A DNA stretch of 64,000 nt from Vallitalea sp. (lineage in GTDB: Bacteria; Bacillota; Clostridia; Lachnospirales; Vallitaleaceae): contig JAOASG010000056.1 in assembly GCA_025210235.1 (NCBI GenBank), forward strand, positions 1 through 64,000, read 5' to 3'. The notes under the pieces are model-generated. The model was given only the letters and a program-made list of their open reading frames with translations, did not search any database and was not told where the DNA came from. Shown here piece by piece: positions 7,275 to 15,706 of the stretch (the first letter of the stretch is position 1; each line of letters begins with the position of its first letter). A program made the translations under genes and the position numbers.

Positions 7275-9062
7275 TTATTTACTTTGATTAATTAAATCTA
7301 TTAACATATCAATATCTTCTTCAATCATTCTTAGACCGCCTCTATAAAACTCAATGTCAGTTAAATCTATTCCAACGCTTTGACCGATTCCTAAGATTGA
7401 GTTCTTACCAGTCTCTCGAAGTAATGTATCATATTTAGGTAAGAAACTATCTCCTTCTTTTTCGTACATAGAATATAAACCTTTTGCAAATAATAGTCCA
7501 AATGCATAAGGAAAGTTGTAATAATTTCTATCTACATAATAATAATGGACTTTATTTACCCACATATATGGGTGATTAAACCTATGATCTAAAGCCTTTC
7601 CATATGCTTTTTGTTGAGCATCAGCCATAATGTTACATAATTGTTCTACAGATACTGTAGTGTCTTCACGTTTTTCAAATAATGTTTTTTCAAATAAGTA
7701 CCTGCTATATATATCCATAATAATACTTACATATCTTATTACCTGATCATTAAGTATTTCAAAGCGTTTTTTATCATCCCAATTAGCTAATGCAGACTTA
7801 ATAATAATTGTTTCACAGAAAGTAGAGGCTGTTTCTGCTATTGGCATAGAATAACTTCTATTTAATAACTCTTCATCTTTTAGGCAATATCCATGATAAC
7901 CATGACCAAGTTCATGAGCAAGCGTAATAACGTTAGTAAGAACACCATCAAAGTTTAATAATACTCTACTCTCACCTATTGGAATACTAGAACAAAATGC
8001 TCCCCCTCTTTTCCCAGCTCTTGGTTCCACATCAACCCAGTTTTTATCAAAAGCCATCTTAGCAAAATTTGCTAGCCTTGGATTATATGATTTAAAATTA
8101 TCATAGACAATTTGTTTTGCTTCATCATAAGTTACTTTTGAGATTTCTTCTCCTAATGGTGCATATAGCTCATACCATGGAAGTCCATTATCATATCCTA
8201 AAACCTCGGCTTTATTCATTAGATATTTACTAACAAGAGGTAACCCTTCCTCTATTGCATTTATTAAGGCATCAAGTATTTTACTATCCATTCTTGAATA
8301 GTAAAGTGTCATATCTAATGGTGATGAAAAACCTCTTAACTCTGTCTGTGTGATAGCCTCACCTTTGATACCATTAAGACACGCTGACATAGGTAGAGTT
8401 ATCTTATTATAAGCTTCTAATTCGCTTTCGTATGCACGTTTACGTACATCTTTTTCATTTGAAAAAGCCATATTTCTTACAGTACTAATAGGTTTTATTT
8501 CTTCTTCTAATCCATATTTAGCTGGAAGTTCAACTTGCAATGTAGACAAAAGTTGTTGATGTAATTTAGTCCAGGCTGATGAACCTGTATTCTTCATTCT
8601 AGCTATAATACTTTCTGTATCACTATCTAAGCTATGTTTATTATTTTCTACCATTTCTTTTAATATGTAACTATGTACTTCAAGGTATGGTGAAGAAGAT
8701 ATTATCTTATCTAATTCATTAACTCCACTTATATAATCACCAAACATAACCTCTAATTGTTTAACATCTGGAAATAAAGCTTCTATTATATTGAGTTTCT
8801 CTAATGCTGTTTGATTAGTTGTATCTGTAGCAGATTGCAAACGACAATAAGCCCCATATTTGCCCATTTTATAATGTATAGATGTCATCTGTTTTAGTAT
8901 AAATGTTATTTTATCAGTATCATTTATTTTATTATCAGTTAATTTTTCTTCAAACCATTTTTTTAATGTTTTTATCTCATCTTTTACATCTTGTAAATCC
9001 TTATCCATCATAGGATCCTCAAAAGATGTATATAGTGATGTTAAATCCCAATGTTTTCCCAT
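7275..9062 (-). CDS. pepF: Oligoendopeptidase F, M3B family
   Basis: 595 residues, the normal length for PepF. The zinc motif HELGH is at 383-387 (in LAHELGHGYHG), with the third ligand Glu in the following MPIAETASTFCE segment. The C-terminus has FPYAFGLLFAKGLY and the YxxxLRETG.. substrate-binding region typical of M3B. It is a cytoplasmic metallopeptidase that trims short peptides taken up by oligopeptide transporters. The ATG at 9062 has an upstream AAGGAC-type site. Monocistronic, with no unusual features. Confidence 0.95.
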   Translation of the reverse strand: MGKHWDLTSLYTSFEDPMMDKDLQDVKDEIKTLKKWFEEKLTDNKINDTDKITFILKQMTSIHYKMGKYGAYCRLQSATDTTNQTALEKLNIIEALFPDVKQLEVMFGDYISGVNELDKIISSSPYLEVHSYILKEMVENNKHSLDSDTESIIARMKNTGSSAWTKLHQQLLSTLQVELPAKYGLEEEIKPISTVRNMAFSNEKDVRKRAYESELEAYNKITLPMSACLNGIKGEAITQTELRGFSSPLDMTLYYSRMDSKILDALINAIEEGLPLVSKYLMNKAEVLGYDNGLPWYELYAPLGEEISKVTYDEAKQIVYDNFKSYNPRLANFAKMAFDKNWVDVEPRAGKRGGAFCSSIPIGESRVLLNFDGVLTNVITLAHELGHGYHGYCLKDEELLNRSYSMPIAETASTFCETIIIKSALANWDDKKRFEILNDQVIRYVSIIMDIYSRYLFEKTLFEKREDTTVSVEQLCNIMADAQQKAYGKALDHRFNHPYMWVNKVHYYYVDRNYYNFPYAFGLLFAKGLYSMYEKEGDSFLPKYDTLLRETGKNSILGIGQSVGIDLTDIEFYRGGLRMIEEDIDMLIDLINQSK

Positions 9063-9164
9063 AATCTAAGTCCTTTCAAGTTTTTATTTCATATTTAATA
9101 TACCTCTTATTATAAATTAAATAAAGAATTTTTGCTATATCAAATGTAATGTTTCATAAAATAC

Positions 9165-9206
9165 AAAAAAAGAACAGATCTTCTCCAATGTTAAGAAAAT
9201 CTGTTC
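9165..9206 (-). terminator. Intrinsic terminator of the eda-kdgK operon
   Basis: On the minus strand, GAACAGATTTTCTTAAC pairs with an imperfect GAGAAGATCTGTTC and is followed by seven T's. It is about 60 bases past the kdgK stop. Confidence 0.85.
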
Positions 9207-9267
9207 AATATATATATATATAGTCTTATACTAATGAGCAAGAAGTATATAAACTTATATAGCTAAT

Positions 9268-10290
9268 TTATCTTTGAACCCTACCAGAAGCATCTCCATT
9301 AATTAATGTTTCTACTTCTTCTACTGTTACTAAATTAAAGTCTCCAGGTATAGTATGTTTCATAGCTGAAGCTCCTACTGCAAATTCTAGAGCATATTTA
9401 AAATCATCACTATTAAGAAGACCATAAATTAATCCTCCTGCAAATGAATCTCCGCCACCAACTCTATCTACTATCCTTACATTATATTTTTTAGAATGAT
9501 AAAATTCATTTCCATCATATATGAACGCTGACCATCCATTATCTGATGCAGAATGACTTTCACGAAGTGTTGTTACAACATATTTAAATGAGAATTTTTC
9601 TTGCATTTGTTTGAAAATATCTTTGTATCCTTCGAGTTCTAATTCACCTTTTGTAACATCAGTTTTACCAGGTTTAAAACCTAATACTTTTTCTGCATCT
9701 TCTTCATTACCAATGCAAACATCAACATATTGCATTAAGTTAGTCATTACTTCTTTTGCTTCTTCTGGTGTCCATAATTTTTTTCTATAATTAAGATCTA
9801 CACTAACTGTAACATTATTTCTTTTAGCAGCTTTAAGTGCTTCTTCTGTTAAGTAAGCTGATTCTTTACTTAAAGCTGGTGTAATACCAGAAAAATGGAA
9901 CCAATCAGCATCTTTAAAAATAGCATCAAAATCAAAATCTTCTACTGTTGCTTCTGATATAGATGAATGAGCTCTATCATAAACTACTTTTGAAGGACGC
10001 ATAGATGCTCCAGTTTCTAAATAGTATATTCCAACTCTTTCTCCACCTCTTGCAACATAATCAGTGTTAACTCCATATCTTCTTAAATGATTGATTGCAC
10101 TTTGTCCAATTGGGTTGTTAGGTAATTTTGAAACAAAATGTGCATCAAAACCGTAATTAGCTAATGAAACTGCAACATTTGCTTCTCCACCACCATATAC
10201 AACATCAAATGATTTTGCTTGATTAAATCTCTCATATCCTGGAGTAGATAATCTAAGCATTATTTCTCCCATAGTCACTACTTTTTTCAT
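9268..10290 (-). CDS. kdgK: 2-dehydro-3-deoxygluconokinase (PfkB family)
   Basis: 340 residues. It phosphorylates 2-keto-3-deoxygluconate to KDPG with ATP. The PfkB signatures are present: GGGEANVAVSLANYG near residues 33-47, and the C-terminal DRVGGGDSFAGGLIYG with the catalytic Asp in GGGDSF. VGIYYLETGASMRPSKVVYDR is the sugar-contact region characteristic of KDG kinases. It lies 22 bases downstream of the KDPG aldolase gene, so the two form one Entner-Doudoroff-type tail pathway for uronates (galacturonate, glucuronate or alginate products). Regulation is presumably by the GntR-type gene at 11119. Confidence 0.95.
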   Translation of the reverse strand: MKKVVTMGEIMLRLSTPGYERFNQAKSFDVVYGGGEANVAVSLANYGFDAHFVSKLPNNPIGQSAINHLRRYGVNTDYVARGGERVGIYYLETGASMRPSKVVYDRAHSSISEATVEDFDFDAIFKDADWFHFSGITPALSKESAYLTEEALKAAKRNNVTVSVDLNYRKKLWTPEEAKEVMTNLMQYVDVCIGNEEDAEKVLGFKPGKTDVTKGELELEGYKDIFKQMQEKFSFKYVVTTLRESHSASDNGWSAFIYDGNEFYHSKKYNVRIVDRVGGGDSFAGGLIYGLLNSDDFKYALEFAVGASAMKHTIPGDFNLVTVEEVETLINGDASGRVQR

Positions 10291-10312
10291 AGTATTATTC
10301 CTACCTTCCTAA

Positions 10313-10960
10313 TTAGTTATTACTTCTAGCTTTTTTAACTTCTTCAACAAATTTCTTAGCTGTTTCTGTAACTAAATCATAATCTCCTGTTTTAGCTCCA
10401 TTAGTTAATACACTACCTGTACCAACTGCAATCGCTCCTGCAGCAATCCAATCTTTTACATTTTCTAAACTTACTCCACCTGTTGGCATAAAGTTACCTT
10501 GTGGAATAGGTCCTTTAAATGCTTTAATTATACTTGGTCCAAATGCATTACCTGGGAATACTTTTAAGATATCTACTCCTGATTCTAATGCTTCAACAGC
10601 TTCTCTTGGAGTCATAACTCCTGGCATTACTGGTAGACCATATCTATTACATAATTTTACTGTATCAAGATTAAAACTTGGACTTACAATATATTCTGCT
10701 CCTGCTAAAATACAAGCTCTAGCTGTTTCAGGATCAAGAACTGTTCCTGCTCCAATTATTAAATCTTCATCTTTATATACTTCAACTAATTCTTTGATAA
10801 TATCAACCGCTCCTGGAACTGTCATTGTTATCTCAAGAGCTTTTACCCCTCCATTTTTAACTGCTTCAATTATTTTCATTCCTTGGTCTTTTGATTCAGC
10901 TCTAATTACTGCAACTACACCACTTTCAACAATTCTTTGTAAAGTTTCTATTTTTTTCAT
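10313..10960 (-). CDS. eda: KHG/KDPG aldolase
   Basis: 215 residues. It cleaves KDPG to pyruvate and glyceraldehyde 3-phosphate through a Schiff base. The active-site Lys is K133 in DILKVFPG, the general-base Glu is in ALEITM (about E43), and phosphate-binding GG and GTGS loops (PTGGVS, VGTGSVL) are present. Class I trimeric aldolase, full length. AAGGAGATG precedes the ATG at 10960. It is first in the operon with kdgK and sits behind a promoter with an operator-like palindrome. Confidence 0.95.
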   Translation of the reverse strand: MKKIETLQRIVESGVVAVIRAESKDQGMKIIEAVKNGGVKALEITMTVPGAVDIIKELVEVYKDEDLIIGAGTVLDPETARACILAGAEYIVSPSFNLDTVKLCNRYGLPVMPGVMTPREAVEALESGVDILKVFPGNAFGPSIIKAFKGPIPQGNFMPTGGVSLENVKDWIAAGAIAVGTGSVLTNGAKTGDYDLVTETAKKFVEEVKKARSNN

Positions 10961-11002
10961 CGTCGCATCTCCTTATTCGTACTAGATTTATATACAAGGT
11001 AT

Positions 11003-11022
11003 GATGTCTGTTGTCAGACATC
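11003..11022. promoter_or_regulatory. Palindromic operator for the KDG operon
   Basis: GATGTCTGTTGTCAGACATC has perfect 8-bp arms around TTGT. The core resembles the TNGTC-GACNA sites of FadR-subfamily regulators. It lies just downstream of the predicted -10 of eda, where a bound repressor would block transcription, and 100 bases from the end of the GntR-type regulator gene. Confidence 0.65.
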
Positions 11023-11032
11023 TGTTATTATT

Positions 11033-11061
11033 ATATTAATATATTTTTTGTTATTTATCAA
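11033..11061 (-). promoter_or_regulatory. Promoter of eda-kdgK
   Basis: On the minus strand: TTGATA (11056-11061), a 17-base spacer, TAATAT (11033-11038). The expected start is near 11026, immediately before the palindromic operator. Confidence 0.6.
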
Positions 11062-11118
11062 GTATTTTTTGTTATTTCTTCCTTAAATTATTATATACTT
11101 AATTCTATCAGTATAATT

Positions 11119-11802
11119 TTATAATTTAATGCATTTTTTTGTTTGTTCAAAACCATATAAAATATGCTCTTTCATTGAATCTTTAGCTACAATATCATTT
11201 TTATCTTTTATTGCTTCAAATATTTTTTTATGATGAATTAATACAACTTCGCCACTTTCAGGAATATCTTTCGTTTTTGCATATCCCCCTTTAATACCAT
11301 CATTAATAATCGGAACAATCCTATCAATAATGGGATTATGTGTGCTTTTGGCAATAGCGTTATGAAATTCAATATCACTTAATGTATGATCAGTATTGTT
11401 TTTAATATCTAACTTTACTTGTTCATATGCTTTTTTTATTTTTTTAATATCTTCTTCAGTAGCTCTAATAGCTGCTAATTGTGCTATTTGTGGCTCAATA
11501 ATTAATCTCATCTCAAAAAAATGTATTAATAAATTCGTTTCTTGCATAAATGTAACACCTAATGGATCTTTTAATACTCCTGGATTTTTAGAAACAAAAG
11601 TTCCTCTTCCTCTTTTAACTTCTAATACATTGGTTGAAACTAATATTTTTATAGCTTCTCTTAAAGTAGATCTCCCAACATTTAAAATATCTGTCATTTC
11701 AATCTCATTAGGTAATTTATCGCCAGGTTCTAATTCTTTTTCTAATATCATTTTCCTAATATCATCTGCCACTTTTTCTGATAATATACCTTTATCGTAC
11801 AT
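11119..11802 (-). CDS. FadR-subfamily GntR transcriptional regulator of KDG/uronate use
   Basis: 227 residues. The N-terminal winged helix (LEPGDKLPNEIEMTDILNVGRSTLREAIKIL, then VKRGRGTFV) is classic GntR, and the C-terminal all-helical FCD domain carries the metal/ligand residues (EMRLIIEPQIA, DIEFHNAIAKSTHN, HHKKIFEAI). It most likely represses the adjacent eda-kdgK operon and is released by KDG, KDPG or a uronate; this is inferred from its position. It resembles KdgR/UxuR-type regulators but I would not assign the symbol. It has its own transcription unit upstream. Confidence 0.85.
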   Translation of the reverse strand: MYDKGILSEKVADDIRKMILEKELEPGDKLPNEIEMTDILNVGRSTLREAIKILVSTNVLEVKRGRGTFVSKNPGVLKDPLGVTFMQETNLLIHFFEMRLIIEPQIAQLAAIRATEEDIKKIKKAYEQVKLDIKNNTDHTLSDIEFHNAIAKSTHNPIIDRIVPIINDGIKGGYAKTKDIPESGEVVLIHHKKIFEAIKDKNDIVAKDSMKEHILYGFEQTKKCIKL

Positions 11803-11890
11803 AAAGAAATTCCTCCATCAATAAAACTTTTCATTACTAATAAAGTATTTTATCATATATTTATGGAATTTACAAAATCCTCACTTAGCC

Positions 11891-11925
11891 CAGCCAATGG
11901 GTATTTATCTATACCCCATTAGCTG
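11891..11925. terminator. Stem-loop without a clear T-tract
   Basis: CAGCCAATGGGTAT pairs with ATACCCCATTAGCTG (few mismatches) around TTATCT. It is the only strong hairpin between the GNAT gene stop (11945) and the GntR start. It may end the symporter-GNAT transcript, but the T-run is missing. Confidence 0.4.
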
Positions 11926-11944
11926 AAACTTCAATCAAACACTT

Positions 11945-12397
11945 CTATAACTTCAAACTATAAAGCAATTCATCATCAATAACTTTACCCGTATCTTTAA
12001 AATCCAAACTTTCATATAAACTTTTAGCTTTGAAATTATCCATATCAAATGATAAAAATATTTCATCACAATCTTCAATGTTTTTCATTTCTTCAATAAC
12101 CTTAACAAGTGCTGCCTTACCATATCCTTTTCCTTGATACTTGTGGTCTATCATCATTCTACATAATTCATAGTATTTGTCTTCATAACAATAACCATAC
12201 ATTGTAAATCCAACAATTGCATCTTCAGCATAAATAGCCTTAATAATCCAACCCTGTTCTATCTTTGACTGAGCAATAGAGTACGCGTTAGAAGCAACAA
12301 ATTCCTCACCTATAAAATGTTTATTTTCTTTATTAGTAGTTAATAAAACACATTCTTCAAAGTTTAATTCATCTATTTCTTTTAAATATATATTCAT
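11945..12397 (-). CDS. GNAT-family N-acetyltransferase, PaiA/BltD-like
   Basis: About 150 residues. The acetyl-CoA loop is YQGKGYGKAAL (R/Q-x-x-G-x-G/A) in motif A; LCRMMIDHKYQGKGYG and NFKAKSLYESLDFKDTG are typical of polyamine-type acetyltransferases. The start is the ATG at 12397, directly after the symporter stop at 12399, with GGAGGA inside the symporter's last codons. That implies tight coupling to the glycine-riboswitch-controlled operon. The substrate is unknown; polyamines or amino compounds are possible. Confidence 0.8.
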   Translation of the reverse strand: MNIYLKEIDELNFEECVLLTTNKENKHFIGEEFVASNAYSIAQSKIEQGWIIKAIYAEDAIVGFTMYGYCYEDKYYELCRMMIDHKYQGKGYGKAALVKVIEEMKNIEDCDEIFLSFDMDNFKAKSLYESLDFKDTGKVIDDELLYSLKL

Positions 12398-12398
12398 T

Positions 12399-13769
12399 TT
12401 ACTTATGTTCCTCCATTTTTCTAAAATATTCCTTAGTTTCATATACTACAACGCTACTTAATCCAATTATCCCTATAAGGTTAGGAATTGCCATTAATCC
12501 ATTTACAATATCTGCTATTACCCATATTAATTCTAACTTTAAAAAAGCGCCTACTGCAACTAATGCAATAAATATTACTTTATATGGTATTATTCCTTTT
12601 ACTCCAAACAAGTACTCTGTACATCTTTCTCCATAATAATTCCATCCAAGAATAGTTGTAAATGCGAAGAAAATAAGTCCTATAGTTAAAATAAATTCTC
12701 CACCAGCTATAGGTAATCCCTGTTTGAAAGCTAAATTAGTCATCTCAGCTCCAGCAAACTCAGATTTAAAAGCACCTGTCATAACTAAAGTTATACCTGT
12801 CATTGTACAAATTATTATAGTATCAAAAAAAGTACCTGTCATAGATATTAAACCTTGTTTAACACATGAGTCAGTCTTTGCTGCAGCCGCTGCAATTGGA
12901 GCGGAACCAAGTCCTGATTCATTAGAAAACACCCCTCTTGATATACCATTTTGAATAGCTTTCATAACTGTTGCTCCAAGAAATCCACCAGCTGCTGCCA
13001 TAGGAGTAAAAGCACTATTAATAATTAATGAAACTGCACTTGGTACAGATTCAATGTTAAATATAATAATGCTAAGAGAAGCAATAATATACAAAACAGC
13101 CATAAAAGGTACTATAAACTCACACACATTTGAAATACTTTTTATTCCTCCTAATGTTACAAAAGTAACTAGCAAAGTTAAAATAATAGCTGTTACAAAT
13201 ATTGGAACATTAAACGTTAGTTTTACAGCAGTTGTAATAGAATTTATTTGAGTAAACGTACCTATACCAAAAAATGCAACTCCAATTCCAAATATAGCAA
13301 AAAGTTTAGCTAGAAATTTATTACCTAATCCTTTTTCGATATAATACATTGGTCCACCTGACATCTGACCATTTTCATCTACTACTCTATATTTTACAGC
13401 TAACAATGATTCAGCATACTTAGTAGCCATTCCAAAAAAGGCTGCAATCCACATCCAAAATAACGCCCCAGGTCCTCCTGCCTTAATAGCTGTAGCAACT
13501 CCAACTATATTACCAGTACCTATTGTTGCAGCTAATGCTGTACATAACGCTGCAAAACTTGAAACATCTCCATCAGCTTTATTATTTTTATCCTTTTTAA
13601 ATAAATATTTAAGTGCTAAAGGTAGTTTAAAAATCTGTATAAGCCTAAGTCTTATAGTTAAATATAATCCTGTTCCAACTAACAATATAAGTAATGGTGG
13701 TCCCCATACCAGATTATCAATTCTTTTAACCAGTTCAATTATTGTATTCATTATTATTATGTCCTCCAT
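12399..13769 (-). CDS. AGCS-family sodium:alanine/glycine symporter
   Basis: 456 residues with about ten membrane helices. Family signatures include ALAATIGTGNIVGVATAI, GPGALFWMWIAAFFGMATKYAES, QMSGGPMYYIEKG and the later GISRGVFSNESGLGSAPIAAAAAKT. It imports alanine or glycine with Na+. A glycine riboswitch sits directly upstream, arguing for glycine as the substrate. The GNAT gene follows without a gap. In Streptococcus, a glycine riboswitch in front of an AGCS gene lowers expression when glycine is abundant, and the terminator geometry here suits an OFF switch. Confidence 0.92.
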   Translation of the reverse strand: MEDIIIMNTIIELVKRIDNLVWGPPLLILLVGTGLYLTIRLRLIQIFKLPLALKYLFKKDKNNKADGDVSSFAALCTALAATIGTGNIVGVATAIKAGGPGALFWMWIAAFFGMATKYAESLLAVKYRVVDENGQMSGGPMYYIEKGLGNKFLAKLFAIFGIGVAFFGIGTFTQINSITTAVKLTFNVPIFVTAIILTLLVTFVTLGGIKSISNVCEFIVPFMAVLYIIASLSIIIFNIESVPSAVSLIINSAFTPMAAAGGFLGATVMKAIQNGISRGVFSNESGLGSAPIAAAAAKTDSCVKQGLISMTGTFFDTIIICTMTGITLVMTGAFKSEFAGAEMTNLAFKQGLPIAGGEFILTIGLIFFAFTTILGWNYYGERCTEYLFGVKGIIPYKVIFIALVAVGAFLKLELIWVIADIVNGLMAIPNLIGIIGLSSVVVYETKEYFRKMEEHK

Positions 13770-13804
13770 CTTATTTATAAATATATGTCTAAATAAAGTA
13801 TAAT

Positions 13805-13832
13805 AAAAAAAGCCAAATCATGTGATTTGCCC
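13805..13832 (-). terminator. Riboswitch terminator
   Basis: On the minus strand, CAAATCA-CA-TGATTTG is followed by GCTTTTTT. It lies between the aptamer and the symporter ATG, and just upstream CCAGAGG can pair with the aptamer's first strand, CCTCTGG, forming the switch. Confidence 0.8.
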
Positions 13833-13865
13833 CTCTGGTTAAAAATATATTCCAAATGAATATAT

Positions 13866-13944
13866 CCTCTGTCCTTTTACCTGAGAGTTTCACTAATTTA
13901 AATTAGTTTTCCCCTTCGGTGCTCATTAAGAGTCTCTCCAGAGG
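13866..13944 (-). ncRNA. Glycine riboswitch aptamer
   Basis: Read on the minus strand: CCTCTGGAGAGACTC, then GAGCACCGAAGGGG, a hairpin, then GTGAAACTCTCAGGTAAAAGGACAGAGG. These are the conserved glycine-aptamer blocks, closed by the P1 stem CCTCTG/CAGAGG. Only one aptamer is apparent; the upstream DNA does not repeat the motif. It controls the AGCS symporter. Confidence 0.92.
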
Positions 13945-14017
13945 TTTGTCCAATAACGGTTGATTATCTAATTATCTTCCGCAATCTTCATCCAAACATA
14001 TTTAATTGTACATACAT

Positions 14018-14045
14018 ATTATAACAGCATTTATCATATTGTAAA
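14018..14045 (-). promoter_or_regulatory. Promoter of the glycine-riboswitch leader
   Basis: On the minus strand: TTTACA (14040-14045), 16-base spacer, TATAAT (14018-14023). It lies about 75 bases upstream of the aptamer. Confidence 0.6.
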
Positions 14046-14200
14046 TATAAATATCTATATTTTCCATATTGATCTTTTCTGATTATGCTCATTTTACATA
14101 TTCTTAAAACTTTTTTAGCTTCTTTTGAGCCTTAATACATAAAAAAGATAGTATTTAAGTAATTACTCAACTTTCCCACCTTTAATTTAATGCAGATAAA

Positions 14201-14890
14201 TTAACTTAAAATAATATTTTTCAACTCAATAAACTCTTTGTCTTCAGTATTCCTTTCTTCTCTAGGAATATCAATTTTAAGCCTATTTTTCACTTTTACA
14301 GGTCGTCCATCTAAAATATATATTATATCTGAAATAAGAATAGCCTCATCAATATCATGTGTTACAAAAAGAACCGTTCTATTATCATATTTCCATAAAG
14401 ATAAAAAAGCATTTATAAGTTTTTTCTTTAATTCATAATCCAATCCTTTAAATGGTTCATCCATTAATAAAATATCCGACTCATAAGCGAAAGCCCTTGC
14501 AATAGAAACTCTTTGTTTCATTCCTCCACTTAATTGACTTGGATAATAATTCTTATATTCACTTAGTTGAACTACATCTAAATATCTATTAACTATATCT
14601 GTTATCTCTAGATTATTATTACTTTTTAAGACAAACTTAATATTATCTTCTATAGTTAACCAAGGTAGTAGTCTAGTTTCTTGAAATATATACGAAAAAC
14701 TATCACTTATTCCTGTAATATTACCTTTATCATAATTTTCTATACCTGATAAAATATTTAGTAATGTAGTTTTTCCACAACCTGATGGCCCCAATAAGCA
14801 AATGATTTGCCCATTATCTATTTTTAGATTAAAATCCTCAAATATTTTTAGATTATCATAACTTTTATATAGGTTATTAATTTGTATCAT
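14201..14890 (-). CDS. ABC transporter ATPase (SsuB/TauB/ThiZ type)
   Basis: 229 residues. Walker A is GPSGCGKTT (about 34-42), the Q-loop is IFQETRLLPW, the signature is LSGGMKQR, Walker B is ILLMDEPFKGLD, and the H-loop is FVTHDIDEA. 'QETRLLPW' and 'HDIDEA' are typical of the nitrate/sulfonate/taurine/thiamine-precursor importer group. It is the last gene of a four-gene unit: TM1266-like, binding protein, permease, ATPase. Confidence 0.88.
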   Translation of the reverse strand: MIQINNLYKSYDNLKIFEDFNLKIDNGQIICLLGPSGCGKTTLLNILSGIENYDKGNITGISDSFSYIFQETRLLPWLTIEDNIKFVLKSNNNLEITDIVNRYLDVVQLSEYKNYYPSQLSGGMKQRVSIARAFAYESDILLMDEPFKGLDYELKKKLINAFLSLWKYDNRTVLFVTHDIDEAILISDIIYILDGRPVKVKNRLKIDIPREERNTEDKEFIELKNIILS

Positions 14891-14941
14891 TTTCTACACC
14901 TACTTTATATATTTTATGTTTTCTAGTAACATTAATCCATC

Positions 14942-15706
14942 TTAGTCATTCCAACTTTTGTGAAATAATCTAATAATATATTTAAATACATATTCAAACA
15001 TTAAACTGAGTATTATTACTACAATTGTCCATGCAAATAATTGAGGAGATTCTAAGTATACCTTTGAGTCTTTTAACTTAGTACCAATTGACAGTTTAGG
15101 TCTACTTAAAACTTCAGCTGCAACTGTTACTTTCCATCCTAATCCTACTGAAGTAATCATTGCTGTTGTTAAATAAGGCATTATAGATGGAATATAGATA
15201 TCTTTTATTATATATCTTTTTTTAACTCTAAATAAATAAGCCATTTCTAGTATTTTTTTATCAACTTGCTTAATTCCTTCAACTACTGCAGTCCATATAA
15301 TTGGTAAACACATTAAAAAACATATAAAGATTGGTACATTACCTGATTTAAACCATAATAAAGTAATTATAATAAATGACATAACTGGAGTTGATTTAAC
15401 AGTTACGATTAGAGGATTAAATAATTCATACATATATGTATTTATACCACATATAATGCCTAAGACAGTCCCTATAACGCAAGATATAATAAAACCTATT
15501 AAAACTCTTAAAATAGTTATTAATACAATTTCCCAAAATTCTTTTACTTGTATCATATTAAATAAAGCATTAAAAGTAGTAAATGGAGAAGGAAGGTATA
15601 GCTCCCTATCAATAATTAGAGCTACTACCTCCCATACTAAAATCCAAAACATTACTGAAAAAACTTTTATTGATTTAGGTCTATTTTTTGTAATAGAAGT
15701 TTTCAT
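14942..15706 (-). CDS. ABC transporter permease (SsuC/ThiX type)
   Basis: 254 residues with about six membrane helices. The cytoplasmic coupling loop EMAYLFRVKKRYIIKDIYIPSIMPYLTTA fits the binding-protein-dependent permease EAA pattern. VGLGWKVTVAAEVLSRPK..IGTKL is a common feature of the SsuC/TauC/ThiX family. It overlaps the end of the binding-protein gene by 26 bases, so the two are coupled. It forms the membrane channel for the adjacent ATPase and lipoprotein. Confidence 0.88.
   Translation of the reverse strand: MKTSITKNRPKSIKVFSVMFWILVWEVVALIIDRELYLPSPFTTFNALFNMIQVKEFWEIVLITILRVLIGFIISCVIGTVLGIICGINTYMYELFNPLIVTVKSTPVMSFIIITLLWFKSGNVPIFICFLMCLPIIWTAVVEGIKQVDKKILEMAYLFRVKKRYIIKDIYIPSIMPYLTTAMITSVGLGWKVTVAAEVLSRPKLSIGTKLKDSKVYLESPQLFAWTIVVIILSLMFEYVFKYIIRLFHKSWND

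Noticed and set aside
11396-11824. 142-codon + strand frame opposite the GntR regulator
   Set aside because: Antisense shadow with low-complexity Ile/Ser/Phe text and no family match.
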